Assembly (NCBI RefSeq): GCF_002339505.1
Contig: NZ_DDJO01000023.1
Span: 176,943 to 240,942, forward strand
Reading direction: 5' to 3'
Length of the DNA: 64,000 nt
Origin: Corynebacterium sp. UBA2622
GTDB taxonomy: Bacteria > Actinomycetota > Actinomycetes > Mycobacteriales > Mycobacteriaceae
Shown here: piece by piece, positions 1-9,019 of the stretch
How positions within the stretch are numbered: position 1 is the first letter of the stretch
Layout: the number at the start of each line of letters is the position of its first letter
Position numbers and translations under genes: made by a program
Notes under the pieces: model-generated
Told to the model about the DNA's origin: nothing
Seen by the model: the letters and a program-made list of their open reading frames with translations, nothing else
Database searches by the model: none

Positions 1-1
1 T

Positions 2-691
2 CTGCCGTTCTACCCCTACGCGCGCCAGGACAAGAAGCACCGCGGCCGCGAGCCCATCTCCGCCCGCCTCGTCGCAGACTTGCTCACCGCCGCGGGTGCG
101 GACCGTATCGTTTCCGTGGATCTGCACACCGACCAGATCCAGGGCTTCTTCGACGGGCCCGTCGACCACATGCACGCCATGCCGATCCTCACGGACTACA
201 TCAAGGAGAAGTACTCCCTGGACAACCTCTGCGTGGTCTCCCCCGATGCCGGCCGCGTGAAGACCGCCGAGAAGTGGGCCAACACGCTTGGCGACGCCCC
301 CATGGCCTTCGTCCACAAGACCCGCGACATCGACGCCGCCAACCAGGTCGTCTCCAACCGCGTCGTCGGTGATGTCTCCGGCAAGGACTGCATCCTGATG
401 GACGACATGATCGACACCGGCGGAACCATCGCAGGTGCCGTCGGCGTGCTCAAGGACGCGGGCGCAAAGTCCGTGCTCATCGCCACCACCCACGGTGTTT
501 TCTCCGACCCGGCCCGCGAGCGCCTGAGCAAGTGCGGCGCCGAGGAGGTCATTGCGACGGACACCCTGCCGCAGTCCACCGAGGGCTGGGACAACCTCAC
601 CGTCCTGTCCATCGCCCCCCTTCTGGCCAAGACGATCCACGAGATCTTCGAGAATGGCTCCGTCACAACCCTCTTCGAGGGCCAGGCTTAA
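2..691 (+). CDS. prs: ribose-phosphate pyrophosphokinase, 3' part
   Basis: Makes PRPP from ribose 5-phosphate and ATP in the cytoplasm, feeding purine, pyrimidine, histidine, tryptophan and NAD synthesis. The reading frame is open from base 2, so the start lies outside the window; about 229 residues are visible of a usual ~315-325. The early YARQDKKHRGREPISA segment, a KTRD motif and the PRPP-binding loop DDMIDTGGTI (bases 401-430) identify it. In corynebacteria prs normally precedes rplY directly; here about 20 kb of catabolic genes lie between them. Its stop codon overlaps the stop of the convergent regulator by 4 bases. Confidence 0.97.
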   Translation: MPFYPYARQDKKHRGREPISARLVADLLTAAGADRIVSVDLHTDQIQGFFDGPVDHMHAMPILTDYIKEKYSLDNLCVVSPDAGRVKTAEKWANTLGDAPMAFVHKTRDIDAANQVVSNRVVGDVSGKDCILMDDMIDTGGTIAGAVGVLKDAGAKSVLIATTHGVFSDPARERLSKCGAEEVIATDTLPQSTEGWDNLTVLSIAPLLAKTIHEIFENGSVTTLFEGQA

Positions 692-1848
692 CGCTCGCTC
701 CTCGACTCCAACACGCCGTGCAGCTTGAGCGCGACGTGGAGGGCGGCGGTCTCCCAGCCGTCGTCAAGCGTGGCCTCACCCATGATCTCGCGCGCCCTGT
801 CGAGGCGATAGTGCAGCGTGGCGCGGTGGATGAAGCATGCCGCGGCTGCCTCGGTGACGTTGCGCCCCAAGTCGAGATACGTCAACAGAGTGCGCCAGTA
901 GGAGTTGGTGGGCGCGTCGAGGAGCGCCGCGGCGTGCGGGCTGACTGCGCGCACCGTTTCGGGGCGCAGCTCCCAGCCGAAGAGAAGGCGCCAGGCCCCG
1001 GCCTCACCCCACGCCAACGACTCCACCCCCGAGAGCTTTGCCACCTCCGCGACGAACCGCGCGCGGGCGAGCGCCGCTGCCGCGCTGACGCCGTCGACGG
1101 CCCGCGCGGTTCCCCAGGCGGTGATGTCGACGTCGCACGCACGCGCCGCATGGAGCAGATCTGCGGTGACCAAGTCCGTATCTTCCGCGGTGCGCGGCGA
1201 CTCTATGAGGGTGACCGAGCTGAACTCGGGGTGCACGAGGTAGGGGCGGTGGAAGGTCGGGCGGGCCAGCTCCTCCCCGAAGCGGCGAATGGCTTCCGGG
1301 GGCGCCTCGACCAGCACCTTGCGCACCGTCAGTGTTCCGTCCCCCGGCAGCCAGTCGCGCTGGCGGGCGTCGGCAAGCGAGGGCTCGTCCCCGCTGAGGA
1401 TGAGGCGGGCGACCTCCCCGCGCTGCTCCGCCACGTTCGGGAGAGCGGAATCGCTGCGCTGGACGAGCTCCGCGATGGATGACGCCGCAGCCACCGCCAC
1501 ATCGATTTCGGGGTCGGTCAGCGGCGGGGAGTCGATGAGCCACAAGTGCCCGACAAGCCTTCCGCCGTGCCGCAGGGGTATGCAGATCCGCCCGAGCATT
1601 CCATACTCGTCGTTGGGCGGGATGCGCACCGGTGCGGTGGACTCCTGGATGCCGAAGCCGAGCATCCAGGGCACCGGCTCCAGCGGCGGGGTCCGGTTGA
1701 TGATGGAGCTGATCCGGCTCTGGTCGATGGGCCCGTGCTGGGCGGAGGCGCAGATGACGTGGAGCGAAGGGGAATCCACCTCCACGGAGCGCTTCAACCG
1801 GCGGGCCAAATCGTCGGCCGCCTCCTGAATCGGGGGAATGTGCGACAT
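688..1848 (-). CDS. PucR/CdaR-type transcriptional regulator
   Basis: 386 residues. The C-terminal helix-turn-helix (about residues 329-357, NVTEAAAACFIHRATLHYRL) is typical of the PucR HTH_30 class, which often controls amino acid, purine or aromatic catabolism. The N-terminal two thirds look like a GAF-like sensor plus a GGDEF-like PucR middle region, without a motif I can name. It is divergent from the amino acid permease at 1955, so it probably controls that transport and transamination set. A TAATTT -10 box lies 6 bases before the ATG, suggesting a leaderless mRNA. The effector is unknown; an aromatic amino acid or its keto acid is a guess from context. Confidence 0.85.
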   Translation of the reverse strand: MSHIPPIQEAADDLARRLKRSVEVDSPSLHVICASAQHGPIDQSRISSIINRTPPLEPVPWMLGFGIQESTAPVRIPPNDEYGMLGRICIPLRHGGRLVGHLWLIDSPPLTDPEIDVAVAAASSIAELVQRSDSALPNVAEQRGEVARLILSGDEPSLADARQRDWLPGDGTLTVRKVLVEAPPEAIRRFGEELARPTFHRPYLVHPEFSSVTLIESPRTAEDTDLVTADLLHAARACDVDITAWGTARAVDGVSAAAALARARFVAEVAKLSGVESLAWGEAGAWRLLFGWELRPETVRAVSPHAAALLDAPTNSYWRTLLTYLDLGRNVTEAAAACFIHRATLHYRLDRAREIMGEATLDDGWETAALHVALKLHGVLESRSER

Positions 1849-1854
1849 ATGTCA

Positions 1855-1860
1855 AAATTA
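1855..1860 (-). promoter_or_regulatory. -10 box of the PucR-type regulator
   Basis: On the minus strand this reads TAATTT and ends 6 bases before the ATG at 1848, so transcription would begin at or next to the start codon. Confidence 0.5.
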
Positions 1861-1954
1861 GTTGTTTGTTTTGTGCGGTGACAAGCAATCCAGGGGCAAC
1901 GATAATTTCCGTTTAGGCACAAAACTATGTCCCGAATCACACTGGAGGGTAAAT

Positions 1955-3442
1955 ATGGCCCACGACAAATCTCCCGTCGCCGCAACGCCCGCGGCGGAGG
2001 GACCCGCCGACGAGGGGTTGCAACGCCGGGTGAAGAACCGGCACCTGCAGATGATCGCCTTCGGTTCGGCGATCGGCACGGGGCTGTTCCTCGGCTCCGC
2101 GTCCTCGATCACCTACGCCGGACCCGCCGTGCTCGTCTCCTACGCCGTGGTCGGCTTCATCATCTACTTCCTCATGCGCATGCTCGGCGAGATGGCGGTG
2201 GAGCACCCCGTCTCCGGCACCTTCGCCGCCTACTCCCGTGAGTACCTCGGCCGTCGCGCCGGATTCATCACCGGCTGGAACTGGTGGTTCACCACCATCG
2301 TCGTCGGCATGCTCGAGCTCACCGCCATGGGAACCTTCCTCGATTTCTGGTACCCCAGCATCCCGCACTGGATCACCGCACTGGTGTCCCTGGTGACCAT
2401 CGTGGCGATCAACCTGCTCCACGTCGGCGTCTTCGCCGAAGCCGAGTACTGGCTGTCCTTCATCAAGGTCGCCGCGCTGATCCTCATGATCGTGGGCGGG
2501 CTCGCGCTCGTCTTCGGACTCACCCCGGAGCCCGCCGTCGGCTTCTCCAACCTCTGGGAGCACGGCGGGTTCATGCCGAACGGCGTCACCGGCATTCTCT
2601 ACTCGCTCGTCGCCGTTATCTTCACCTTCGGCGGCATCATGTCCCTCGGCACCGCGGCCGGTGAGGCCTCCGATCCCGAGAAGGCGATCCCCAAGGCCAT
2701 CAATTCCGTGATCTGGCGCATCCTCGTTTTCTACATCGGCGGCATCGGTGTCATTCTCCTCCTCGCCCCGTGGGACCAGCAGGACACCAACGCCAGCCCC
2801 TTCGTGCGGGTGCTCTCCACGATCGGCGTCAACGGCGCAGCCACGGCCCTCAACATCGTGATCATGGTCGCCGTCGCCTCCGTGCTCAACACCATGACAT
2901 ACTCCGGCAGCCGGATGCTGCGCGACCTCGCCTGCAATGGCCAGGCCCCCGCGTTCTTCGGTGCGACGACGGCCAAGGGCCTGCCCCTCCGGGCACTGCT
3001 TTTCGACGCCGCGCTCATGGCCGTCGTCGTGGTCCTGAACTACTTCTTCGAGGGCAAGATCTTCGTCGTCCTGCTCGCCATCATCACCGGGGCGGAGCTC
3101 ATCACCTGGACCGGTGTCGTGCTGTCCCACCTGAAGTTCCGCCAGCGCTTCAACCGCGCGGGCAACACCGCGCGGTTCCGTGCCCCGCTCTACCCCTTCG
3201 CCAACTGGCTCTGCCTGGCGGTGTTCGCCCTCGTTATCGTGCTCATGGGCATCCTGCCCGAGTACCGCACCGGCCTGATCGCCCTCATCGGCTGGATCCT
3301 CGCCCTCGGCGTGATCTGGCAGGGCAAGCTGATGAACGACCGGCGCATGGGTGTAACCGATAATGGGGAGAGCCCCCTCGCCATCGCCGCTCCCCGGGTC
3401 GCTGCTGACCACGCGGCAGACGGATCGATCATCACCCGCTAG
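1955..3442 (+). CDS. APC-family (AAT) amino acid permease
   Basis: 495-residue inner-membrane permease with about 12 hydrophobic segments. The N-terminal RHLQMIAFGSAIGTGLFLGS signature is that of the AAT subfamily (aromatic amino acid, GABA, proline or lysine permeases). The start at 1955 is preceded by a good Shine-Dalgarno sequence (ggagg); an upstream in-frame ATG at 1862 would add 31 atypical residues and was rejected. With a keto-acid decarboxylase and an aromatic aminotransferase downstream, uptake of phenylalanine or tyrosine is the likeliest job, but the substrate cannot be read from sequence. Confidence 0.88.
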   Translation: MAHDKSPVAATPAAEGPADEGLQRRVKNRHLQMIAFGSAIGTGLFLGSASSITYAGPAVLVSYAVVGFIIYFLMRMLGEMAVEHPVSGTFAAYSREYLGRRAGFITGWNWWFTTIVVGMLELTAMGTFLDFWYPSIPHWITALVSLVTIVAINLLHVGVFAEAEYWLSFIKVAALILMIVGGLALVFGLTPEPAVGFSNLWEHGGFMPNGVTGILYSLVAVIFTFGGIMSLGTAAGEASDPEKAIPKAINSVIWRILVFYIGGIGVILLLAPWDQQDTNASPFVRVLSTIGVNGAATALNIVIMVAVASVLNTMTYSGSRMLRDLACNGQAPAFFGATTAKGLPLRALLFDAALMAVVVVLNYFFEGKIFVVLLAIITGAELITWTGVVLSHLKFRQRFNRAGNTARFRAPLYPFANWLCLAVFALVIVLMGILPEYRTGLIALIGWILALGVIWQGKLMNDRRMGVTDNGESPLAIAAPRVAADHAADGSIITR

Positions 3443-3495
3443 ACGCCAAACAACCCCGGCACCCCGCCGGTAAACACAACACCAAGGAGAACACT

Positions 3496-5169
3496 GTGGC
3501 AACAATGACCATCGGTGATTTCGTCATCGACCGGCTCAAGGCCCTCGGCATCCGGGAAATCCTCGGTGTGCCCGGCGACTTCAACCTGAGCTTCCTGGAG
3601 CAGATCGAGGCCGCGGACGATTTCCGCTTCGTGGGCACGTGCAACGAGCTCAACGCGGCCTACGCAGCCGACGGTTACGCCCGCCTCCACGGCGTGGGCG
3701 CCCTGCTCACCACGTACGGTGTCGGCGAGCTTTCCGCGCTCAACGGCATCGCCGGGGCCCGCGCCGAGCACGTCCCTGTCGTCTCCATCGCCGGTGCTCC
3801 CCCGCAGTACGCCACCGAGTACCGCTGGAACCTGCACCACTCCCTCGCCGACGGCGACTACGACAACATGCTCGACGCCTTCCGGCCCTTCACCGAGGTC
3901 GCCATCCGCGTGTCCCCGATGAACGTGGTCGAGGAATTCGACCGCGCACTGCGCACCTGCGTGCGCGAGAAGCGCCCGGTGCACATCCAGATCCCCTCCG
4001 ACATCACCCACCTCGAGGTGGAGGTGCCGGATGCCCCGTTCACCGTGGAGCTCCCGTCGAGCGACTCGGAGCGTCGCCAAGCGGCCGTGGAGAAATTCCT
4101 GGGCGAGTTCACCAAGGCTGAGCGGCCGCTCTTCCTGCTCGACCAGGACACGGACCGGCACGGCTTCACCGACGTGTTCCGCCGCATCATCGACCGTGCC
4201 CAGATCCCCTACGCACACATGGCGTCCGCCAAGGCGCAGCTCAACGAGCGCCACCCGCTGTGCGTGGGCACCTACAACGGCGCCGCCTCCGCGCCGGGGG
4301 TGCGCGAGCAGGTGGAGGGTTCGGACTTCCTGGTCACCACCAACCCGCGGTTCATCGAGGTCAACTCCGGCAACTTCACCCACGCCCTCCCGGAGGACCG
4401 GGTGGTCAACTTCGGCGACCAGCACATGGTGCTCGACCAGGAGTTCATCGTGGGCATCAACTCCCTCGAGGTGCTCGAGGACATTGCCTCGGCCATCCCC
4501 GAGCGGGCCAAGACCGAGGCGGAGCCGGTCGGCGCGCCGGAGTACGACGTCCAGCCGGATAAATCCCTCACCCAGGCCCGCCTGTGGCCGCGCATCGCCA
4601 ACTTCATCCGGGAGGGCGACGTGGTCATCGCCGAGGCCGGCACCTCCAACATTGGGCTGGGCCCGCAGCGCATGCCGGATTCGGTGAAGTACATCAACTC
4701 GCCCATCTGGGGCTCGATCGGCTTCACCCTTCCCGCCCTCATGGGCGCGATGCTCGCCGCCCCGCAGCGCCGCCACCTGCTGTTCATCGGCGACGGGTCC
4801 TTCCAGCTCACCGCACAGGAACTCTCCACCATCCTGCGCGAGGACCTCAAGCCCATCATCTTCCTGATGAACAACCGCGGTTACACCATCGAGCGCTTCA
4901 TCCTCGGCATGGAGCAGGAGTACAACGACATCCAGAACTGGCAATTCAGCGAGCTGCCCAGGGTGTTCAAGGCCGACACCACCGTGGAGTGCCACAAGGT
5001 TTCCACGGAGGGCGAGCTCGAGGACGTGCTGGCGAAGGTCGCCGACTCGGACAAGGGCGCGTTCATCGAGATGCACCTCGACCCCTTCGACGCCCCCAAG
5101 GCCCTGCAGGGCTTCGGACCCGCCACCGCCGACTTCGACTTCGGACCCCGCGGCCCCCGCAACCCGTAG
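3496..5169 (+). CDS. ThDP-dependent aromatic 2-oxo-acid decarboxylase (indolepyruvate/phenylpyruvate decarboxylase-like)
   Basis: 557 residues, the normal length for the pyruvate/indolepyruvate decarboxylase family. Expected to convert phenylpyruvate, 4-hydroxyphenylpyruvate or indolepyruvate to the arylacetaldehyde and CO2. Visible are the cofactor-activating glutamate in TCNELNAAYAADGYAR (E51) and the ThDP/Mg motif beginning GDGS (432-435) and ending NN (459-460). The GTG start has aaggaga five bases upstream; an in-frame ATG nine bases later is too far from it. It lies 53 bases after the permease and before the aminotransferase. Substrate choice between aromatic and small keto acids is inferred from context. 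Confidence 0.88.
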   Translation: MATMTIGDFVIDRLKALGIREILGVPGDFNLSFLEQIEAADDFRFVGTCNELNAAYAADGYARLHGVGALLTTYGVGELSALNGIAGARAEHVPVVSIAGAPPQYATEYRWNLHHSLADGDYDNMLDAFRPFTEVAIRVSPMNVVEEFDRALRTCVREKRPVHIQIPSDITHLEVEVPDAPFTVELPSSDSERRQAAVEKFLGEFTKAERPLFLLDQDTDRHGFTDVFRRIIDRAQIPYAHMASAKAQLNERHPLCVGTYNGAASAPGVREQVEGSDFLVTTNPRFIEVNSGNFTHALPEDRVVNFGDQHMVLDQEFIVGINSLEVLEDIASAIPERAKTEAEPVGAPEYDVQPDKSLTQARLWPRIANFIREGDVVIAEAGTSNIGLGPQRMPDSVKYINSPIWGSIGFTLPALMGAMLAAPQRRHLLFIGDGSFQLTAQELSTILREDLKPIIFLMNNRGYTIERFILGMEQEYNDIQNWQFSELPRVFKADTTVECHKVSTEGELEDVLAKVADSDKGAFIEMHLDPFDAPKALQGFGPATADFDFGPRGPRNP

Positions 5170-5182
5170 ACACCGCGCGCCC

Positions 5183-5216
5183 ACCGTACCCCGCAGCACG
5201 CGCCGCGGGGTACGGT
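5183..5216 (+). terminator. hairpin between the decarboxylase and aminotransferase genes
   Basis: Perfect 12-bp stem (accgtaccccgc / gcggggtacggt) around a 10-base loop, with no T tract. It may end or attenuate transcription after the decarboxylase, or protect its mRNA. Confidence 0.5.
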
Positions 5217-5275
5217 TCGCAGCGAGCCAGAGTTAACCGACACCGCCCGAAAAGCCCCTGAAGGAGTACACCCCC

Positions 5276-6322
5276 GTGATCCGACCCGACCTCTCCCACC
5301 TCCCCGCCTACGTCCCCGGTGCGCGCAACGACGCGGCCGTGAAGCTCTCCTCCAACGAGATCGCGGAGGGCCCGCTGCCCTCCGTCAAGGCGGCCATGGC
5401 GGAGTCCCTCGAGACCATCAACCGCTACCCGGACATGGGCGCCCTGGAGCTGCGCACCGCCATTGCGGGCCACCTGGGGCTCGCGCCCGAGCAGGTGGCG
5501 GTGGGCACGGGCTCCTCCGCACTGTGCCAGCAGCTGGTCAACATTGTGGCTCAGCCGGGCGACGACGTGGTCTTCCCCTGGCGCTCCTTCGAGGCCTACC
5601 CGATCTTCGCCCGCGTGGCCGGTGCCAACCCAGTCGCGGTGCCGCTCACCGCCGACCACCGCGTCGACCTGGATGGGCTGCTCGCGGCGGTGAGCGAGAA
5701 CACGAAGCTCATCTTCGTGTGCAACCCCAACAACCCGACCGCGACGACCATCACCAAGGAAGAGTGGAAGGACTTCATGTCCAAGGTTCCGGCCGACGTT
5801 CTCGTCGGGCTCGACGAGGCCTACTTCGAGTACAACCTCTCCGGAACCTCCCCCATCGCCACCGAGGAGATCTCCGCCTACCCGAACGTCGTCGGCCTTC
5901 GCACCTTCTCCAAGGCATATGGTCTCGCCGGCGCGCGCATCGGCTACGCCTTCGGGCCCGAGGAAATCATCGAGGCCCTGAACAAGGTCGCCGTGCCTTT
6001 CAGCGTCAGCTCCATCGCCCAGACCGGCGCCCTGGCCTCGCTGGAGATGCAGGATGAGCTGGACAAGCGGGTGCGTACCACCGCCGAGCAGCGCGAGCGG
6101 TTACACGGGGCCCTCGCCCCCCTCGGTTCCCCGGAGTCGCAGACCAACTTCGTCTGGATCCCCGCCGAGTCCCTTGGCGTCAGCCCCCAGGACCTGGCGA
6201 AGAAGCTCGCCGAGAACAACCTCCTCGTGCGCGCCTTCCCCGAGGGCATCCGCATCACCGTCACCAACGCGGAGGAGACGGACGCGTTCCTCGAAGCCTG
6301 GGATAAGTCCTACTCCGCCTAG
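5276..6322 (+). CDS. pat: aromatic aminotransferase, HisC-like fold type I
   Basis: 348 residues, PLP-dependent. It resembles corynebacterial Pat, the HisC-related enzyme that transaminates phenylalanine, tyrosine and their keto acids. The PLP lysine is K213 in TFSKAYGLAGARIGY; the NPNNPT and LDEAYFEY motifs of the family precede it. The GTG start is preceded by aaggag. The local true hisC is not in this window, so a histidinol-phosphate role cannot be excluded, but the decarboxylase and permease neighbours favour aromatic amino acid transamination as the first step of an Ehrlich-like route. Confidence 0.85.
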   Translation: MIRPDLSHLPAYVPGARNDAAVKLSSNEIAEGPLPSVKAAMAESLETINRYPDMGALELRTAIAGHLGLAPEQVAVGTGSSALCQQLVNIVAQPGDDVVFPWRSFEAYPIFARVAGANPVAVPLTADHRVDLDGLLAAVSENTKLIFVCNPNNPTATTITKEEWKDFMSKVPADVLVGLDEAYFEYNLSGTSPIATEEISAYPNVVGLRTFSKAYGLAGARIGYAFGPEEIIEALNKVAVPFSVSSIAQTGALASLEMQDELDKRVRTTAEQRERLHGALAPLGSPESQTNFVWIPAESLGVSPQDLAKKLAENNLLVRAFPEGIRITVTNAEETDAFLEAWDKSYSA

Positions 6323-6333
6323 TGCGCGTTCAA

Positions 6334-6370
6334 GGGGCCGTCGAGAAGCGGAGTGCTTTTCGACGGCCCC
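6334..6370. terminator. bidirectional terminator between pat and aldehyde dehydrogenase
   Basis: An 11-bp perfect stem (ggggccgtcga / tcgacggcccc), extendable by five more pairs with one G-T, sits between two convergent genes. T-rich bases lie in the loop side rather than as a clear tail. Confidence 0.75.
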
Positions 6371-6390
6371 TTCGGCCGTTCCCGGAAACC

Positions 6391-7811
6391 CTAGCCCGTG
6401 ATCACGTGCGGCTGGCCGAGGCCCTTAAGACCCTCGACGCCGAACTCGACGCCGTAACCGGAGTGGCCGACACCCCCGAAGGGGATGCGCGGGTCGACGG
6501 CGCCGTGGTTGTTGATCCACGTCGTGCCGGCCTCCAGGCGCTCGGCCACCTTGAGGGCGCGCTCGCGGTCGGAGGACCAGACGGAGGAGCCGAGGCCCAC
6601 GTCGAGGGAGTTGGCCATGTCGATGGCCTCGTCGAGCGTGGTGTAGCGCACGATCGGCAGGGCGGGACCAAACTGCTCCTCCACCACTAGAGCGTTGCCC
6701 GGGTCGATGTCGGCGACGAGGGTCGTCGGGTAGAAGTAACCCTTCTGCCCCTCCTCGGGGTCACCGCCCATGACGATGCGGGCACCCGAGTCCTTCGCCT
6801 TCTGCACGAGGTCGGCGACGATGTCGAACTGCGCCTTGTTCTGCAGGGGGCCGAGAACGTTGTTCTCGTCGATGCCCTCGCCCATGGGGACGTTCGCGGC
6901 GAACTCGGCGAGCGCGTCGACGACCTCGTCATAGATGGCGTCCGGCACGTAGAGGCGCTTCAGGGCGGCACAGGTCTGGCCGGTGTTGATGAAGGCGCCC
7001 CAGAAGAGGCCCTCGGCGACGGCCTTCGGGTCGACGTCGTCAAGCACGATGCCCGCGTCGTTGCCGCCGAGCTCCAGGGTGAGGCGCTTGTAGGTGGGCG
7101 CGGAGGCCTCGATGATCTTCTGGCCGGTCGCGGTCGAGCCGGTGAACATGATCTTGTCCACGTCCTCGTGCTTCGACAGCGCGGCGCCGAGCTCGCGGTC
7201 GCCGGAGACGTAGTTGAGCACGCCCTCCGGTACGGCGGTGGCGATGAGGTGGATCAGCGCCTTGACGGACAGCGGGGTGTACTCCGAGGGCTTGACCACC
7301 ACGGTGTTGCCCATGCGCAGGGCGGGGGCGACCTGCCAGACGGTGATCATCATCGGCCAGTTCCACGGGCCGATGGCACCCACGACCCCGATCGGGCGGT
7401 ACGTCATGGTGGAGTAGGTCTCGCCGTCGTCGACGACGACCTCGGGTTCAAGCTCGAAGGAGGCGGTGGCGCGCAGCCACCCCGAGCACGCGCCGACCTC
7501 GAAACGGGCGTTCGGTCCGTTCAGGGGCTTTCCCTGTTCGCGGGAGAGCAGCTCCGCCAGCGGCTCCGCGTTCGCGTCGATGGCATCTGCCGCAGCGTTG
7601 AGCATGGCGCTGCGCTCTTCGTGGGTGGTGGTGCGGGACGTCGCAAAGGCCTCCCGGGCGCGCGCGACGGCGCTGTTGAGGTCCTCGACGGTGTCGGTGT
7701 CCGCGAAGCCGACGCGCTCACCCGTTGCGGGGTTGAGAATCTCGCGCCCGGACTCGCCGGCATCAATGGCCGCGAGAAGCTCGTCGTAGGAAGAGTAGAT
7801 GGGAAAGACAC
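6391..7811 (-). CDS. aldehyde dehydrogenase, start region out of frame
   Basis: NAD(P)-dependent aldehyde dehydrogenase, probably oxidising the arylacetaldehyde made by the decarboxylase. The main frame contains the substrate-site PWNWP motif, the LELGGN glutamate region and the catalytic cysteine in NTGQTCAAL. The first in-frame ATG (7605) would give only 404 residues, yet family-like N-terminal sequence (NPATGERVG, then EERSAML) continues upstream to about 7806 for a normal ~472 residues. That upstream stretch has no ATG, GTG or TTG. The only well-placed start, a GTG at 7811 six bases after aggag, is one base out of frame. One extra T in the TTT run just after it would restore a continuous gene. 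It may be a real frameshift, a sequence error or recoding. It is divergent from the AraC-type gene. Confidence 0.8.
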
Positions 7812-7883
7812 GGGGTGCTCCTGTCCTCGGGGGTGTGCAAAAGGTTGTGTTCGAACTCCGCCATCATCTCATGAGCGGCACCT

Positions 7884-7912
7884 AACTACTTTGACCGTGG
7901 TGTACCGTAGTT
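7884..7912. promoter_or_regulatory. inverted repeat in the aldehyde dehydrogenase/AraC intergenic region
   Basis: AACTAC (7884-7889) and GTAGTT (7907-7912) are inverted 6-bp arms 17 bases apart, flanking a TTGACC (7891-7896) that resembles a -35 box. It is a candidate binding site for the adjacent AraC-type regulator. Short arms make this weak. Confidence 0.3.
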
Positions 7913-8004
7913 CACATTCCGTGCACGAATGTTTCATCCGGTGTCAAGGATCAGAGCCAGGGATCTGCCCGTCCCAGGGCGCACCACCGGCGGAAGGAGG
8001 CCCC

Positions 8005-8958
8005 GTGTCCATCCAGGTGAGCACCAGCCTGTCCCTCCCCCAGTGGCGCGAGGCCACCGCCGGGTTCGGTGCGCTGCGCATCAATGCCGATGCCCCCACC
8101 GCATTCTCGGGCTCCATCCAGCGCATGGACATCGACGGGGTGAGCCTGTTCTTCCTGGAGACACCGGCCCACACCGTCTCCCTCGACGAGGTCAGCGCCG
8201 CCGCGAACGCCCGCCACGCGGGCCCGTACTGCAAGCTCAGCCTCCAGCTTGACGGCGAGCTGGTGGTCACCCAGGACGGCCGGACCACCCACCTCCGCCC
8301 GGGCGACCTCGCCCTCTACGTCACACACCGGCCGTACCACCTGTGCTACAGCGGCGATCAGCGCAGCCTGATCATCCTCTTCCCCGAGCGCCTCGTGCAG
8401 CTCCCGGGCGCGAGCATCCGCGGCATCACCGCCCGGCGGGTCGCGGCGGACGAGGGGCTGGGAACGGTTATCGTCCCTCTCCTGCGGCAGCTCGCCAACA
8501 ACTTCTCGCTTCTCGACGGCCCCCACGGCAGCGCCCTGATCCACTCCGCGCTCGACATGCTGGTCGCCGTCCTCGCCTCCGAGCTCGGCCCGGAGAGCGA
8601 CAACGACCGCACCGACACCCTCATCCGCCGCGCGCACGCCGTCATCGACGCCCACCTTGCAGACCCGGAACTCAACCCACGCACCATCGCCGACGCGCTG
8701 TTCATCTCCGTGCGCCACCTCCACGGCCTTTTTTCCGGGACGGGCACAACAGTTGCCGCTGTGATCCGCGACAAGCGCCTGCGCCTGCTGCGCTCCAAGC
8801 TGGCGGATCCGCGCCGCGCCGGCGACGCCATCGTCACCATCGGCGCCGAGGTGGGTCTGCCGGACCCCTCGCACCTGTCGCGCCTGTTCAAGGGTGCGTA
8901 CGGGATCAGCCCGAGCGCCTTCCGTAAGCAGGCCCTTTCCGCCCCCGGCGCGGCCTGA
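8005..8958 (+). CDS. AraC-family regulator, FeaR-like
   Basis: 317 residues: an N-terminal cupin-like AraC-binding domain (about 40-175) and a C-terminal double helix-turn-helix (about 215-310, including RTIADALFISVRHLHGLF and GLPDPSHLSRLFKGAYGISPS). The domain layout is that of FeaR, which in E. coli activates the phenylacetaldehyde dehydrogenase gene. Here it is likewise divergent from an aldehyde dehydrogenase gene, which supports a similar role. The GTG start follows ggaagg at a normal distance. The frame is open far upstream, but that extension is unlike the family. Confidence 0.85.
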   Translation: MSIQVSTSLSLPQWREATAGFGALRINADAPTAFSGSIQRMDIDGVSLFFLETPAHTVSLDEVSAAANARHAGPYCKLSLQLDGELVVTQDGRTTHLRPGDLALYVTHRPYHLCYSGDQRSLIILFPERLVQLPGASIRGITARRVAADEGLGTVIVPLLRQLANNFSLLDGPHGSALIHSALDMLVAVLASELGPESDNDRTDTLIRRAHAVIDAHLADPELNPRTIADALFISVRHLHGLFSGTGTTVAAVIRDKRLRLLRSKLADPRRAGDAIVTIGAEVGLPDPSHLSRLFKGAYGISPSAFRKQALSAPGAA

Positions 8959-8970
8959 GCAGGCAAACAA

Positions 8971-9004
8971 AAACCCCGCCCGGCCAGGTGACCGGGCAGG
9001 GTTT
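8971..9004. terminator. bidirectional terminator closing the hpa operon
   Basis: A stem of aaacccc-gcccgg against ccgggc-agggttt, with A and T runs at its base, lies between the AraC-type gene and the last gene of the minus-strand operon, both of which end here. Confidence 0.8.
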
Positions 9005-9019
9005 CAGCCGCACGCGAAG

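Noticed and set aside
3439..5199. 586-residue minus-strand open frame
   Set aside because: Exact antisense of the keto-acid decarboxylase, low-complexity composition.
5276..6322. Histidinol-phosphate aminotransferase (hisC)
   Set aside because: Fold is the same, but no his genes are nearby and the permease and decarboxylase neighbours fit aromatic amino acids; not fully excluded.
7800..7811. Programmed -1 frameshifting as the firm explanation for the aldehyde dehydrogenase start
   Set aside because: The heptamer fits XXXYYYZ, but recoding at codons 3-4 has no precedent I can cite and no stimulator structure is evident; kept only as one option beside error or mutation.
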